This document shows positions 10,546-22,430 of a stretch of 64,000 nt of DNA, one piece after another; the first letter of the stretch is position 1; the number at the start of each line of letters is the position of its first letter. Below the pieces are notes generated by a model. The model was given only the letters and a program-made list of their open reading frames with translations, searched no databases and was not told where the DNA came from. The stretch comes from Pyropia yezoensis (lineage: Eukaryota; Rhodophyta; Bangiophyceae; Bangiales; Bangiaceae). The position numbers and the translations under genes are program-made. The stretch covers positions 2,354,882-2,418,881 of the forward strand of contig CM020618.1 of NCBI GenBank assembly GCA_009829735.1, in the 5' to 3' direction.

Positions 10546-11115
10546 TGTGGTATAAAACTCGATCCTCTCAGACACGTGTCAATATCCCTCGGAGGAAAGG
10601 GACAGGTAACACAGAAAGGCGAACTACGAGAGTGGTGTGCCTGTTGCCTCACGTGCCTGCTCGCAGAGCAAACAGATACGCACGGTAGTGCACACGGGGA
10701 AGAGGAAAGCAAACGCGCAGTTGTCTTTTTCCTGAGGGCGCGGGCCAATGGCGCCTCGCTGTCCCTCTTAACGTGCATCTGGGGGAGCCTCGGCACGTTG
10801 GCCAGGTAGCCCCCCCGTAACCCCGAGTGGCCCCGACCCGAGTCTAACCTCGTCAGGTCGGGGGCCACTATCACTACTAATTCTATTCCCACCCACTAAT
10901 CTCACACTCAAATTCTCTCAAATCAAGTCCCTCACAAGTATGCAAAAACCCATCAGAAATCCCTCTCTCACGTGTGGGTAGCGTAGTCCGCCGCATCCCA
11001 GTGCCGGGCACGGGCCACGGCCGCCAACCATCACCACACGGCGGGCGTGTTCTGGCACCTGGTGCTGTCTGGTCGCAGTCCCGGGTCGGCGCCAAGTCGG
11101 GCCAGGGATGCTACA
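10546..11115 (-). repeat. Family B LTR, 3' LTR of an older, truncated B copy
   Basis: On the + strand it runs TGTGGTATAAAACTCG...GGGATGCTACA, 570 bp. It is the most divergent of three copies (others 12133-12702 and 22643-23213). It interrupts element D gag; its left flank is AGGTG. It is followed, as in full-length B, by the polypurine-tract complement (tagctccctccc) and the antisense reading frame. Confidence 0.88.
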
Positions 11116-12132
11116 TAGCTCCCTCCCAAGTCCGGCACGTCCTCGGGCCGAACCAGGTGCCACCGTGCACAGCCTCGAGCACGTCCACACCGGTGCCGAG
11201 TCGAGCGTCTTCACCGCGAGCACGATCACCTGCCCCAATCCTGCCCCAATCCTGCCCCGCCCCGCTCTTCCTTCACCTTGACCCTCCGTTCCCCGGATTC
11301 TGGACGTCATGTCCAGTTCGAGATCCGAATTGGGCCCGTGGCTCCCGCGGCGAGTGTTGCAGAGGAGAACTCGAGCAGCCGTGCCCTTCCATTGCCTCCG
11401 GTTCCTCGGTGTCGGTGCCGGCGTCGGTCGCCACGGCGGAGGCGGATCGAGTTCCCCCGGCTTCTGCGTTGCGCCCGGTCGAGACCCCCCCGGCGGGTCT
11501 CCCGGAGGTTCTTCTTGGGCAGGATCCACTGGCGGGCCGGCGCTACTCTACGGTGGTCGGCAACGCCAGCGCGGCCCAGTGCCGGCAGGATTGCCTGGTC
11601 ATCTGGCACAAGAACTTCAGCGCGGAGTCTTGACTGAGGTGGACAAAGACGCGCCTCCATGCGGCGACCAGATGCGCCTGGCTCAAACCGCTCCCAGAGC
11701 TTCTCGGTTCCTCTTGGTTGCTCGCCTGGAAGATCTCCCCTTCACGCTGGTGCTGGATCTTCCCTTGACCGAGCGTCGCGTGTCTGCGTCCGTTCTCCGG
11801 TGGCCGGAGGAGGAAGGTACGTCCAACGGGCGTCAATGTCTGGGACGAGGCGCTCAAGGGGTCGGGGAGCCTTAATTGTGATCCCCGTCTGAGTATGGTG
11901 GCTCTGGAGCCGCCTTTCCTGACCCGGAAGTACTCCATGTTGTCGCCGGCGCGGGAGAAAGGCGAGCGGCGCGGGCGCCAGCGTGAATACGTCGTGAGCT
12001 GCGATCATCAAGAGTTCTGGAAGCTGGACAAGGCCAACCGGGCGGCGTATTACCCCAAGGTGATCCCGCAGCAGCAGGAAGTCGAGATTCTGGTCGGGTT
12101 TGCTCCGTCCAGCATCCCCTTTACCTGGTACC
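11116..12132 (+). pseudogene. Fragment of the family B antisense reading frame
   Basis: This is about 1 kb homologous to 12703 onward, with frame breaks. Recognisable blocks are FLTRKYS, then HQEFWKLDKANRAAYYPKV and IPQQQEVEILVGFAPSSIPF. The fragment ends at FTWY, where the LTR of the complete B element begins (12133), so the younger B LTR inserted in, or was joined to, this older copy. The function of the encoded protein is unknown. Confidence 0.7.
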
Positions 12133-12702
12133 TGTGGTGTAAAACTCGATCCTCTCAGACACGTGTCAATAACCCTCGGGGAAAGGGACAGGTAACAAAG
12201 AAAGGGGAAACTACGAGAATGGTATGCCTGTTGCCTCACGTGCCTGCTCGCAGAGCAAACAGATACGCACGGTAGTGCACACGGGGAAGAGGAAAGCAAA
12301 CGCGCAGTTGTCTTTTTCCTGAGGGCGCGGGCCAAGGGCGCCTCGCTGTCCCTCTTAACGTGCATCTGGGGGAGCCTCGGCACGTTGGCCAGGTAGCCCC
12401 CCCATAACCCCGAGTGGCCCCGACCCGAGTCTAACCTCGTCAGGTCGGGGCCACTATCACTACTAATTCTATTCCCACTCACTAATCTCACACTCAAATT
12501 CTCTCAAATCAAGTCCCTCACAAGTATGCAAAAACCCATCAGAAATCCCTCTCTCACGTGTGGATAGCGTAGTCCACCGCATCCCAGTGCCGGGCACGGG
12601 CCACGGCCGCCAACCATCACCACACGGCGGGCGTGTTCTGGCACCTGGTGCCCTCTGGTTGTAGTCCCGGGTCGGCGCCAAGTCGGGGCCAGGGATGCTA
12701 CA
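12133..12702 (-). repeat. Element B 3' LTR (570 bp)
   Basis: It runs TGTGGTGTAAAAC...GATGCTACA on the + strand. Compared by eye with 22643-23213 it differs at roughly ten positions (about 98% identical), mostly single-base changes in runs. The left flank is GTACC (12128-12132). Confidence 0.9.
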
Positions 12703-12715
12703 TAGCTCCCTCCCT
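12703..12715 (-). other. Polypurine tract of element B
   Basis: The minus strand reads AGGGAGGGAGCTA immediately before the 3' LTR. This is the expected position and composition of a plus-strand primer for LTR retrotransposons. The same sequence with one change lies beside the older LTR at 11116. Confidence 0.7.
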
Positions 12716-12883
12716 AGTCCGGCACGTCCTCGGGCCGAACCAGGTGCCACCGTGCACAGCCTCGAGCACGTCCACACCGGTGCCGAGGTCGAGCGTCTTC
12801 ACCTGGTCACGATCACCTGTTCCGATTCTCTGCCCCCCTTCTCTTCTTCACCTTGGCCCTCCGTTCCCCCGGAGTCTGGACGT

Positions 12884-14355
12884 CATGTCCAGTTCCGAGA
12901 TCCAAGCTGGGCCCGTGGTTCCGGCGGCGAGTGTTGCGGAGGAGAACTCGGGTAGTCGCGCCCCTCTCCTGCCTCCGGTTCCTCGGGTGTCGATGTCGGC
13001 GCCGGTCGCCACGGCGGGACGGATCGGGTTCCCCCGGCTTCTGTGATGCACCCGGTCGAGACCCCCCCGGTGGGTCTCCCGGAGATGCTTCTTGGGCAGG
13101 ACCCTCTGGCGGCTCGGCGTTACTCCACGGTGGTCGGCAACGCCGGCGCGGCCCAGTGCCAGCAGGATTGCTTGGACCTCTGGGGCAAGGAACTCCAGCG
13201 CGGGGTCTTGACAGAGATGGATAAGGCTCGTCTTCACACGGCGGACCAGATGCGCCTGGCACAAGACCGCTCCCAGAGCTTCTCGGGTTCCTCTTGGGTT
13301 GCTCGCCTGGAAGATCTCCCCTTCACGCTGGTGCTGGATCTTCCCTTGACCGAGCGTCGCGTGTCCGCGTCCGTTCTCCGGGGCCGGAGGAGGAAGGGTA
13401 CGTCCACCGGGCGCTCAAGGTCTGGGACGAGGCGCTCAAGGGGTCGGGGAGCCTGAACTGCGACCCCGTCCGAGCATGGTCGCTCTGGAACCGCCTTTCC
13501 TGACCCGGAAGTACTCCAAGTTGTCACCGGCACGGGAGCAGGGTGAGCGACGCGGGCGTCAGCGTGACTTCCTCGTGAGCTGCAACCATCAGGAGTTCTG
13601 GAAGCTGGATAGGGCTAACCGGGCGGCGTACTACCCCAAGGTCATCCCGCAGCAGCAGGAAGTCGAGCTCCGGTCGGGTTTGCTCCTTCCAGCATCCCTT
13701 TCACCTGGTACTTCTTGGACGCCTTGACTCAGGCGTCGATCAAGGGCTTCTTCCACTCGATCCCGTACATGATGTATACATCCGAGATGACAGTCTTGGC
13801 GGCCAACCACTGGCTTCACGAGGTCTTGGTGTCCAACCGGCTTTGGTTTCTCCCTGACCTCCTGATGGTCTGGATTGTCGACAAGTTGACCGTCGACTTC
13901 CTGTGCAGCCAGGACGAAGAGTACAAGGGGCTCTTCCGGGCGATGATTGACTTCCGGCGTCTGGTGCCGGTGCATGACCGGAACTTCTTGAACGCGATTG
14001 CCGACCAGAACCGCCCGCGTCGGGATGGCTTCGGTTGGGCGCAGGTGGTCTACCAGTCTTCTCCGGCCAATGTGCAGCTGGCGACGCCGCTTCCGGCGTG
14101 GCCGCAGCTAGGTAGCTTTCCTGCCCCGGCCGCCCTTGATCTTCTGCCAGTTGGGCCGCCGGTGCAAGAGTCGGATGGGCCGCGGCGGTCGGTCGGGCGT
14201 CTGCGGCGGCTCCGCTTCCTCCTGTTGCACCTGTCGCCCCGGTGGCCTCGCCTGAACCGTCGCCGGCGCATTCACGCCCTGTTCCGGCTGTGCCGGCACT
14301 TCAAGCTCCTCCGGCACCGCGCCTGTCTGCGGCGAGTCTGGGGGTGACCGTGCGG
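12884..14355 (+). pseudogene. Antisense reading frame of element B, N-terminal and middle part
   Basis: This long coding-like stretch lies on the strand opposite to gag-pol, between integrase and the 3' LTR. From the ATG at 12884 (MSSSEIQAGP) it has a Pro/Ser/Val-rich start, then YSTVVGNAGAAQCQQDCLDL and LEDLPFTLVLDLPLTERRVS, then HQEFWKLDRANRAAYYPKV. The best preserved part is 13715-14050: KGFFHSIPYMMYTSEMTV, LAANHWLHEVLVSNRLWFLP, YKGLFRAMIDFRRLVPVHDR. It is hydrophobic-aromatic and predicted mainly helical by eye. Several single-base frame breaks occur (about 13010, 13400, 13460, 13670, 14140). I recognise no family. A capsid-like, envelope-like or regulatory role are all untested guesses. 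The N gap cuts it. Confidence 0.6.
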
Positions 14356-14855
14356 NNNNNNNNNNNNNNNNNNNNNNNNNNNNNNNNNNNNNNNNNNNNN
14401 NNNNNNNNNNNNNNNNNNNNNNNNNNNNNNNNNNNNNNNNNNNNNNNNNNNNNNNNNNNNNNNNNNNNNNNNNNNNNNNNNNNNNNNNNNNNNNNNNNNN
14501 NNNNNNNNNNNNNNNNNNNNNNNNNNNNNNNNNNNNNNNNNNNNNNNNNNNNNNNNNNNNNNNNNNNNNNNNNNNNNNNNNNNNNNNNNNNNNNNNNNNN
14601 NNNNNNNNNNNNNNNNNNNNNNNNNNNNNNNNNNNNNNNNNNNNNNNNNNNNNNNNNNNNNNNNNNNNNNNNNNNNNNNNNNNNNNNNNNNNNNNNNNNN
14701 NNNNNNNNNNNNNNNNNNNNNNNNNNNNNNNNNNNNNNNNNNNNNNNNNNNNNNNNNNNNNNNNNNNNNNNNNNNNNNNNNNNNNNNNNNNNNNNNNNNN
14801 NNNNNNNNNNNNNNNNNNNNNNNNNNNNNNNNNNNNNNNNNNNNNNNNNNNNNNN
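14356..14855. other. Assembly gap of exactly 500 N
   Basis: The round size suggests a scaffolding placeholder. Sequence before the gap (about 13420-14355) and after it (14856 to about 15785) are near copies of one another, so two contigs with the same repeat were joined here. Confidence 0.95.
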
Positions 14856-16433
14856 ACGAGGCGCTCAAGGGTCGGGGAGCCTGAACTGCGACCCCCGTCC
14901 GAGCATGGTCGCTCTGGAGCCGCCTTTCCTGACCCGGAAGGACTCCAAGTTGTCACCGGCACGGGAGCAGGGTGAGCGACGCGGGCGTCAGCGTGACTTC
15001 CTCGTGAGCTCAACCATCAGGAGTTCTGGAAGCTGGATAAGGCTAACCGGGCGGCGTACTACCCCAAGGTCATCCCGCAGCAGTAGGAAGTCGAGATCCC
15101 AGTCGGGTTTGCTCCTTCCAGCATCCCCTTCACCTGGTACTTCTTGGACGCCTTGACCCAGGCGTCGATCAAGGGCTTCTTCCACTCGATCCCGTACATG
15201 ATGTATACATCCGAGATGACAGTCTTGGCGGCCAACCACTGGCTTCACGAGGTCTTGGTGTCCAACCGGCTTTGGTTTCTCCCTGACCTCCTGATGGTCT
15301 GGATGTCGAGAAGTTGACCGTCGACTTCCTGTGCAGCCAGGACGAAGAGTACAAGGGGCTCTTCCAGGCGATGATTGACTTCCGGCGTCTGGTGCCGGTG
15401 CATGACCGGAACTTCCTGAACGCGATTGGCCGACCAGAACCGCCCGCGTCGGGATGGCTTTCGGTTGGGCGCAGGTGGTCTACCAGTCTTCTCCGGCCAA
15501 TGTGCAGCTGGCGACGCCGCTTCCGGCGTGGCCGCAGCTAGGTAGCTTTCCTGCCCCGCCGCCCTTTGATCTTCTGCCAGTTGGGCCGCCGGTGCAGGAG
15601 TCGGGATGGGCCGCGGCGGTCGGTCAGGCGTTTGCGGCGGGCTCCGCTTCCTCCTGTTGCACCTGTCGCCCCGGTGGCCTCGCCTGAACCGTCGCCGGCG
15701 CGTTCACGCCCTGTTCCGGCTGTGCCGGCACTTCAAGCTCCTTCGGCACCGCGCCTGTCTGCGGCGAGTCTGGGGGTGACCGTTGCGGTCGCCTACCACT
15801 CCGGCCGTTCCGCCTCGGACGCCTTCTTCCAACGCCGGCGGCGCTGTTTCCTCCGCGGGAGTTTGGTACTCCGGGTTCGGGGGCCGTTGTGGACCGTCCG
15901 GTGGTGTCATCCTCGGGGCGGTTCGGATATTCCGGCGCCGACTCTGCGCCTTACCCGCTTCCGGGTGCCTGACTGGTACCTGAACCAAGGTGGTCCGACA
16001 TGCGACCAGTACGACGTCGGTATGATTGAAGACCAGCTGGGTCGTCTTCCGGTGCAGGTTGAGGGGCGTCGGGTCTTCCCTGGTGCTGGGCACTTACCGC
16101 CAGCGTCTTGAACAACGTGGTCGACCGGGTGTTTGCTTGCGCGGACAGCGGCCAGATGTCGAACAGCCCGGTGGTTGGCGAGCTTCTGGTGACCTTGACG
16201 CGGCATGGCTTGGCCCAGCAGTGGTCAGAAACCTTCACTGGCTTCCAGGGGCGCCGACGGGCATATCTGGATGAGCGGGAGCCCCGGCAACTACCGGTAC
16301 TACTCCGATGGCGTCATACCGGGATGCACCGCGTCCACCGCACTACGTCATCCCGTCTTCCTCCGGTTCCCGTCGTGCCGCGGAGGCAGCGCTGGAGGAC
16401 ACTCCCGCGGCTCAGCGTCCGCGCCGGGAGTAG
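14856..16433 (+). pseudogene. Antisense reading frame of element B, second copy of the middle part and the C-terminus
   Basis: From 14856 it repeats the middle of the preceding frame (FLTRKDSKLSPAREQGERR, KGFFHSIPYMMYTSEMTV). Beyond the point where the left copy meets the gap it continues with VPDWYLNQGGPTCDQYDV, VVDRVFACADSGQMSNSPVV and a charged C-terminal end (AAQRPRRE), stopping at 16431-16433. There are many frame breaks (for example about 15002, 15085, 15305, 15430, 15600, 16090, 16300). It ends convergently with the end of pol, 145 bp away. With the duplicated part counted once, the intact protein would be around 700 residues. Function unknown. Confidence 0.55.
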
Positions 16434-16578
16434 TAGTTGGAGGCAAGGAGGGTGAGGGTCTTGGGAGAAGCGAGGAGGGAAGAGGCGGAGAGAAGGGTTG
16501 CCCGAGCGGGTGCTTGTTTTCCTTGATTTTTCCATGCTTGTATTGCGTGTTCTCCTTGATATACCCGTTCCCTTCTTC

Positions 16579-19500
16579 TCAATCCTCTTGTTCCGCATCC
16601 GTTGCGGATGAACTCGGCTCGTCCCGAGGGTCTTGGTTGGCCCCATCCTCTTGGTCCTCCTCCGAGTCCGACTCCAGAATCTTGCCGGCTCTGGCCACTG
16701 GAGTGCCCTCTATCCCGTTCCGTCGCGTGTAGGCACAGACATCCGCGATGCGTAGCCGGTTTGAGGGTTCCCAGGTATCATCTGCCGGGTTAAAAACCGA
16801 ACCAGCGTACTCGCAGGTACAGGCGTCCGTCTCTCCAGGCATGGTCCACGAACTTGACGTAGACATATTCCCGGCCTTCTTCTTGGGATAGCCAGGGTAC
16901 TGCGGCCCGCTTGCGCCGGGTCAAGTCCCGTTGGCTTGGCGGTGGAGCTCGGGTGACATGGTCGCTGCTCACGCGGTACGGGGAGCCATCCACGTCTAGA
17001 AGAAAGGTCCAACCGTCCGTATTCAGGATCTCATAAGGTCCATCCGTCTTCGAGTCCAGCTTCCCCCGGGTCTTGCTATGATTGTCCACAAAAACCCAGT
17101 CGCCACCACCCAGTTCCTTGTTCTTTTCCCGAACGCCCTTGTCATAGCCCCGCTTGTATCGCTCCTGGGTCTTCGAGATTGACTCCTTGACTCTTGGGAG
17201 CAGGAGCTTCAGTTGTTCAAGGAACTCATCCTTTGCCTTGGGACCTGACTTCAGTGCAGGCTGGAGACCGTCTGGTATTCTTTCCAGGGAGAAGTTGGTC
17301 AGCCGCCTTGGGGTGACAAAGTCGAGTGGAGCGACCCCCGTAGTCCGGTGAGCTCGGGAGTTGTAGGTTAGAGTGAGGACAGCCAGGAGCTCGTCCCAGT
17401 CTTCTTGGTGCTTCTCCACGTAGTGCCGTAGCATGTCTACTAAGGTCCGGTTGAATCGTTCCACCTGGCCGTTCGTTTGAGGGTGGTACGTCGTAGTGTA
17501 CAAGTTCTTGATGCCCATCAGGTCACAGACTCCTTGGAAGAACCGGGATGCAAAACTGGGGACCGTTGTCGGTTAAGACGGAGTCTGGAGGGCCGTAGGC
17601 AGCTATCCAGTACTCGCAGAAGGCTGACGTGACATCCAGAGCCGTGATGGTCCTCAGCGGGATTGCTCGAGTGAACTTCGAGAACCCGGTCACAAATGAT
17701 GAGCAGGTATATGTTGCCACTGGATGTTTCAGGTAGGGGCCCCAGGATGTCCATGCTTAAGCTTGCAAAGGGCTCCGCCGCAGGGAATCGGCGTAGCTTA
17801 GAAGTCTTCTTCTTCTGGGACAACCGGTTCCTTGCACACGAAACACAAGCCTCCAGGTACTTATGGACGTCACTGGCCATGGTTTCCCAGTAATAGTGTC
17901 GTCTCATGGAAGCATGCATCCGATTGATACCAGGATGTCCGGCCTGGGGAGACGAGTGCTCCAGGCGTAGGATGTCAGCTCGTAGGCCCCGGGGTACGAA
18001 GACTTGAGTGGCCCCATCGAAGGGTGACACCCGTACTAGGAGTCCGTCCGTAGACTCGGAGAAACGACTGTTCCGGTTCAGGTCCATTTGGTGGCGAAGC
18101 TCCAAGCATTGAGGATCCGTCAGGTGTGCCTCCAGCATCCGGTGAATAGTCACCGGTTGATGAGCTTCAGGTGTCTCATACAGGGGAGCATGCCAGCCAC
18201 GTCCGACATTCGGGAGGATGAAGCAAGGTATTTCCTCCGGGATAGGACCGGTATCGGCTGCAGGAGTCTCCAGCCGGGACATGGTGTCGGCGCAGTGGTG
18301 CTCCCTCCCTGCTCTGGTGCACACCTTGTACTTGAACTCCGAAAGGCGTACGCGCCACCGGGCGACCCTTCCTTGACTGCTGTCCATTCATAGCAGCCAC
18401 CTTAGGCTGGCGTGGTCCGTCCGGATGAGGAACTCTTGTCCTTCAAGATATGGCCGTAACAGGAAGCAAGCCCAGACGACTGCCAAGCACTCGCGCTCCG
18501 TCGTGGAATAGGTCTTCTCGGCTGGAGTCAAGACGCGACTGTAGTAGCCTATCGGGAGGAAGTGCCCATCAGGATGCTGCTGGAGTAGTGAGCACCCCAC
18601 CTGGACGCCACAGGCATCAGTCTCCAGAACAAACTGGCCCTCCCGCTTGGGTAACGCCAGTACTGGAGTGGTGGTCAGGCGCTTCTTGAGCTCTTCGAAG
18701 GCCGCGGTCTGCTTCTCGTCGAACACCGGGAGTTGTGCGGGAAGCTTCTTGCTGGTAAGCTTGGTCAGTGGCCGGGCAATCAGAGCATAGTCCCGTACGA
18801 ACCGGCGATAGACGTAGCACATACCCAGGAAGCTCTTGAGTTCCGTCTGGGTTTTGGGTTGCCGTGCATGCCGGAGGGCCTTGATGTTCTTCTCATTGAC
18901 TCGGAGCTCCCCCGGACTCAGCACGTGCCCCAGATACTCCACCTCAGTCTTAAACAGGTGGCACTTCTCGGCCTTGAGGGTAACTCCAGCCTTGGACAGG
19001 AGGGCCAGGACCTCCCGAAGGTGCTCCAGGTGTTCCGCTGGGGTCTTGGAGAAAACGATAATGTCGTCCAGGTAGACCAAACATGTTCTCCACCTTAGCC
19101 CGGACAGGATGATGTCGATGGCTCTTTGGAAGGTGGCCGGGGCATTGGTGAGACCAAAAGGAAGACGCTTGCACCGGAATAGTCCCAGGTGGCACGTGAA
19201 GGTGGTCTTGTCCTTGTCCTCGTCAGCCAGAGGGATCTGCCAGTAACCGGCATTACAATCCAGCGTCGAGAAGAGGGTGGCATCACCAAGAAAGTCGAGG
19301 CAATCATCCATCCGGGGTATCGGGTATACGTCCTTGACTGTCATCTCGTTCAGGCGCCGGTAGTCAACGCAGAAGCGGAAGTGACCGCCGGTTTTCGGGA
19401 CGACTACCACCGGGAAAGCCCACTCGCCATCAGACGGCTCGATAACATCCATTTTGAGCATCTTGTTAACCTGCTTCTCAATCTCATCCCGGCGATGAGG

Positions 19501-20541
19501 TCCAGCCCGATATGGTTGCATGTGCACTGGCTTAGCTTCCGGCTTGAGTTGAATCCGGTGCAGAGTGGCGTCCATCTTGCCCAGCTCTCCCGACCACAGG
19601 TGCCGATATTCCTGAAGAAGCTTCTCCAGTGCCTCCTTCAAGTCGGGAGGGACATTTTCTTGCTTGACCTTCGGCATCCCGGGTGGTGCTTGTTCGGGTT
19701 TCGGAGTAGCGCTGCCAGCCTGCTCTTGTTTCGGAGGTACGTCTAAGGCCGTCAAGTTGGATGCCAGTTCTTGTTGCAGGTTCAGGAGGTCTTCCTTGCT
19801 CATAGCACGGGCGGATCCCCGGTAAGGCTCTGCTGTACCAACTCGGGTGCCTTTGGCGAGGGTTATTGGCTTCCGGCTCACGTTGACGATTAGCACCGAG
19901 AACGGGGTGTGCCTTTCTACCTTCTTGTGATGTCCGTGGGCCAAGTATAACCGGGGTTTCGCCAGAAATTCCTTACGTCCGTAGATCAGGCATTGACCTG
20001 CAATCCGGGTCGTTACTTGAACCTTGGTCTCCGAGCGAGGAGGTAGGAGCACCGGTTTGAAGAGAGTCAAGGTAGAGGGTGGGATGCGTTCCCTCTTGCT
20101 CTTGGCTACACGAACCTTGGCGTCCAGATGCTCCAATACCGGTGACACAAACCCACGGTTGAACTGGACCTTCCCTTCTCCGGGTAGGATACTCTTGACA
20201 TGCTGCTTCTGGAAGTCCCAGCCTAGGATGAGGGGGACTGATAGGGTCTTGACTACTAGAAAGGGAAAAAGCATTGGTTCATTGTTGACATAGATGGCGA
20301 CAGGAAGACGGCCAAGCGGTCGTAGGGTTTGACCCGAAGCGTCGACGATATGGGTCCGGGTAGGCGCTCTCCAGGCATGTCGACGCCAGCCCGGAGGTAA
20401 CAGGTTCTCAGTGATGACGCTTGGTCCGGCTCCCGTGTCAGCCACCGGCGTAACAGCTTGGGGGAGGCTATCCCCCACACGCACACGAGCATTAATCTTG
20501 AGGTTTTCTTTACGCAGGACGAGCAATGTCCCCTTGAACAA
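16579..20541 (-). pseudogene. Element B pol: protease, RT, RNase H, integrase, chromodomain (a few lesions)
   Basis: Protease motif ADTGAGPS. RT has FCVDYRRLNEMTVKDVYPIP, FGLTNAPATFQRAID and the catalytic YLDDIIVFS. RNase H shows LETDACGVQVGCSLLQ, the Glu in TTERECLAVVWA and RTDHASLRW. Integrase has H2C2 (HPGINRMHASMRRHYYWETM, then CVSCARNR) and a core with MDILGPLP, LTDNGPQF and QVERFNRT, so the D-D-E triad is present. The C-terminal chromodomain (FVDHAWRDGRLYLRVRWFGF, then NPADDTWEP) places B among the chromoviruses. Lesions: one TGA at 18388; frame changes about 17692 and 17540 in the integrase core; one extra T in a T-run at about 16790 inside the chromodomain. The protein ends in a Ser/Asp/Glu-rich tail at 16579. 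Confidence 0.9.
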
Positions 20542-20669
20542 ACAGGGTGTCCAGGCAGCTACCGGTTGAGCAGGTAACTGCCGTCCTTTCTCCCGGTACG
20601 CAAGGGGAGAACGGGTAGAAGTACCCTGCCGTTGGAGATTCGGGAAGACGCTTGGGGAGAGCGCCTGCC

Positions 20670-22430
20670 CTACTCGTTTCCCGGGTCCGAGGAGTCCTTA
20701 GAGGTTTCGGTCTCCAGGTCGATGTCCGTAGGAGCTTCCCTTGCCAGAGCCTCCGTGATGCTCTGTAAGGTTGCCACTCGGATTGCATGTACCTGTGCCT
20801 TGTCCATCTTGGAGGGTGCCCGCCGGTCAGCCCAGATGACCGCCTTTGCAAACACCAGTCCGTGACGCTTGAGTTTCTCCTGGAGGTCCTTGGGAATGGT
20901 CGGGCACTGGTAGGACATGTGATCCTCCTTCTGGCACAGCCAACAAGACCGGAACCGCTGGTTCTTGACTTGCTTGGGGGCGACCAGGGATGGTTGCTCC
21001 TTAGAAACGAAGCCGCCCCACTTGTCCCCTGACCCCATGGGTGAGGCCTCGCCAACTGCGAGTACCGGTACAGGGCTATCACCTCCCTTATACTTGTCGG
21101 GTCCGGGTCGAACTCGCGACAACGGCTTGGGAGTTGATACCATGGGAGCTTGGAGGGCCCTGGCTTGCCGGTACTTGCCCTGGGTGTAGGCCATCAACTG
21201 CTGGAAGGTATGTTCTTTATGTTCCTGGTTGTAGTTCTCCGCATCCACTTGAAGATATTCAGGAAGCCCTTCCGAGAAGATCATCTTGAGCCTGTCCTCA
21301 GGGTAAACGTTGCCACAAGCATCGCTCATCTCCCGGACACGACGGGCGAACGCCTCTGGAGTCTCTTGTCTTTCCATGGTTGCCCGGTTCAGCCTGCCGA
21401 CTGCTTTACGCAGAGAGTCCGCGTCAGCGTAGTTGGACAGGAGCCAGTTGACCGCCTCCGGATAACTCGCGACGGTACGTCCGACAATGTGTCCGGCAGA
21501 GTCTGGTAGAACCTGTGCAAACCGCTGTTCCGCTTCTCCGGTAATGAAGTTAACCAGGAGGTAGAGAGCCTTGCCCTCGGACACATCGTTGTCATTGCAT
21601 GCCTTGACAAACCGGCGCAGGAAGGCAAAGATAAGCGCCGGTCTCTTCCCGGAAAACTTAGGATGTCCCCCGAAGCTCGGCTGCATTCGCCGGTTCAGGG
21701 ACGCCATCTTCTTGGCCATCTTCCGGGTGTAACCTTGGTCTTGGTTCTCCAGCCGGTAGTTACCTCAATACGTGACCTTGTTCAGGGTGGCATCTCCCAC
21801 TTGGTGGGCAGGGAAGTCAAACTCGACTAGCCTGCGCCGGGTGGGACCGGGAGATGCATCCCAATCATATCCCTCCTCAGAGCTGGAGGAACTGGTCTCG
21901 CTGGTGCTAGAGCGACGGCGACGACGCCGACGCCTACGGCTGCTCCGGTTACCGGTCTTGGAGCTCCCCGCCCCATAGGATGCAAGGGGAGGAAAAGCTT
22001 GGCCGGTCCCAGGAGTCGAAGTCTCAGGAAGACCCGTAGAACCAGTCGTAGCGGTGCCTCTGGCACTGCTAGTGCCCACAGGAAGAGGTGTATACACCCA
22101 GCTGCCATGTGTGGGTCCAGGAGTAAACACACCAAGGGCTATCCCTGGAGGTTGAGGAGTAGAACCGACAGGAGGGAGACGTCTGCTGCGAGCGATCTCA
22201 AATGCCGTTGACACTGGGGTGGCTCCCACAGGAGAGACAGCCGGAGGAACGGGAGCAGGTGGTGCTTGGCCGCCTGTGGACTCCAGTCCGCTACCGGATG
22301 TCACACCCAGGTCTGCTTCACCCGTAGGGAGAACGCCGGGTTGGGCACCGTCCCCCGCGGTGACCAAGGATGCGCCAAGGGACGCGGGGTCTACCCCTTC
22401 GGGCACCGTCGTGCCAGGGAGGGTAGCCAT
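20670..22430 (-). pseudogene. Element B Gag (one nonsense codon)
   Basis: The ATG is at 22430 (MATLPGTTVPEG). The first 200 residues are Pro/Thr/Gly-rich, then comes a basic run of about ten Arg and a Ser/Glu patch. One TGA at 21765 interrupts the frame just before the capsid-like part; the frame is otherwise continuous. Capsid blocks are HPKFSGKRPALIFAFLRRFV, SYPEAVNWLLSNYADADSL and FARRVREMSDACGN. The zinc knuckle is a perfect CCHC (CWLCQKEDHMSYQC). The C-terminus is acidic. A CGA to TGA transition would explain the stop. Protease-pol begins about 130 bp downstream. Confidence 0.88.

Noticed and set aside
12703..14355. Reading the antisense frame as envelope protein
   Set aside because: No signal peptide, no clear transmembrane span plus furin-like site, and it is on the opposite strand to gag-pol.
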